Under the pieces are notes generated by a model. That model was not told the origin of the DNA. It made no database searches and was given only the letters and a program-made list of their open reading frames with translations. A DNA stretch of 9,269 nt from Candidatus Altimarinota bacterium. Its GTDB lineage: Bacteria; Patescibacteriota; Gracilibacteria; BD1-5; UBA6164. A program made the position numbers and the translations under genes. Below, one piece after another: positions 8,836 to 9,269 of this stretch; position 1 is the stretch's first letter, and every line of letters begins with the position of its first letter. The stretch is from assembly GCA_027062145.1 (NCBI GenBank), contig JAMOTX010000021.1, positions 1 to 9,269 of the forward strand, read 5' to 3'.

Positions 8836-9269
8836 TTAATAGTTTTTAGCTGATTTAAAAACAACCTAACCTCTTTCCAATTTACCAATAAAATTACTAT
8901 TCAATATAGTAATCATGCTCATAAAATCAATCACAAACTATCTAATCTGGATTGAAAAGAGTAATTTTGTAAAGTAAAAAATCCAACTAGGCTAAAAATA
9001 ATTCACAAAACTAAATTTTTTCACCAAAAAATTCGATCAATGTTTATTTTAATTCATTCTTTTAAAATTTCTTTTCCTGCTAAAAAAGCTATTATTCACC
9101 AGCCAATAATTGTAGATATAATTGCTCATACAATTCAAATATTTGGGATTAGAATTAGGTTTAGTAAAAAGTTTATTCCTGCAGCAATCCATAAAATTTT
9201 AACTCTTTGCTTGATTTTTCATAACCCTGCTAAAATAGGGAAAAATATTTGGATTAAAATGTTTATAAA
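8826..9269 (-). CDS. wzx: Wzx-type polysaccharide/lipid-linked glycan flippase, C-terminal part (partial)
   Basis: The 147 C-terminal residues of a polytopic membrane protein; the N-terminus lies beyond the right edge. Hydrophobic segments appear near 2-16, 26-42, 45-64, 85-101 and 112-131. The run WIAAGINFLLNLILIPNIG (27-45) followed by IVGAIISTIIG (46-56) matches the conserved N-x-x-L-N-x-x-L-I-P-x-x-G-x-x-G-A stretch in the C-terminal half of polysaccharide transporters of the MOP/MATE superfamily (Wzx, PST, RfbX). It would flip the undecaprenyl-linked repeat across the cytoplasmic membrane after the downstream glycosyltransferases assemble it. The tail is basic (LKTIKGK). Glycines: about 12 TGA, 5 GGN; one CGA. 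The stop TAA comes two codons after an in-frame TGA that overlaps the next ATG. A lipid II or O-antigen flippase of the same superfamily is the alternative. Confidence 0.88.

Noticed and set aside
134..9269. Mass pseudogenisation of the operon (many premature TGA stops)
   Set aside because: Only TGA interrupts the frames, never TAA or TAG, the frames are otherwise intact end to end, and TGA falls at conserved Gly positions. Recoding explains this; decay does not.
134..9269. Mycoplasma/Spiroplasma code (TGA = Trp)
   Set aside because: It opens the same frames but puts Trp in GxxGxxG, DxGxGxG and CGLP motifs; TGG is also used freely for Trp.
1..9269. CRISPR arrays, tandem repeats, insertion sequences, tRNA or rRNA genes
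   Set aside because: I saw no regularly spaced repeats, no transposase motifs or terminal inverted repeats, and no cloverleaf candidates. Apparent repetitive strings are simple A/T runs and Asn/Lys/Ile codon bias.

Overview
The window is extremely AT-rich (roughly one-fifth G+C by eye). Under the standard code it appears almost empty of genes, because every real minus-strand reading frame is interrupted by in-frame TGA. When TGA is read as glycine (translation table 25), nine long minus-strand frames open, all with recognisable families. In them TGA falls at invariant glycines: GxxGxxG of a Rossmann dehydratase, the DxGxGxG-type motif I of two methyltransferases, the EGG after the PLP lysine of an aminotransferase, and the CGLP/SGLP turn of GT4 glycosyltransferases. 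Tryptophan is written TGG throughout, so the Mycoplasma-type code (TGA=Trp) does not fit. This points to the candidate phyla Gracilibacteria or Absconditabacteria (SR1) within Patescibacteria/CPR. The sequence alone does not separate the two.

Layout, in transcription order from right to left on the minus strand: a partial Wzx-type flippase (9269-8826); GT4 (8835-7552); GT4 (7552-6554); CapD/PglF-like nucleotide-sugar 4,6-dehydratase (6561-5155); SAM methyltransferase (5168-4434); DegT/DnrJ/EryC1 aminotransferase (4450-3233); a second SAM methyltransferase (3240-2515); GT4 (2505-1339); GT4 (1336-134). The first six junctions overlap by 1-17 nt and the last two gaps are 9 and 2 nt. There is no internal terminator or room for a promoter, so this is one compact operon whose start lies beyond the right edge. 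It ends at a hairpin with T-runs on both sides (124-161). A short plus-strand frame entering from the left edge also stops inside that hairpin, as a convergent neighbour would. No stretch over 300 nt lacks a gene.

Together the genes describe a surface-glycan (polysaccharide, O-antigen-like or glycoprotein glycan) cluster. The dehydratase and aminotransferase would make a 4-amino-4,6-dideoxy sugar nucleotide. The two methyltransferases flanking the aminotransferase gene could methylate that sugar or the growing glycan. The four GT4 enzymes would assemble the lipid-linked repeat unit and the flippase would export it. The initiating phosphoglycosyltransferase, polymerase and ligase are not in the window.

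The most notable points are the code change and its consequences for gene overlaps and annotation, a codon-use boundary near 7552, very rare CGN arginine codons, degenerate catalytic motifs in three of the GT4 enzymes, and a dehydratase without the usual membrane anchor.
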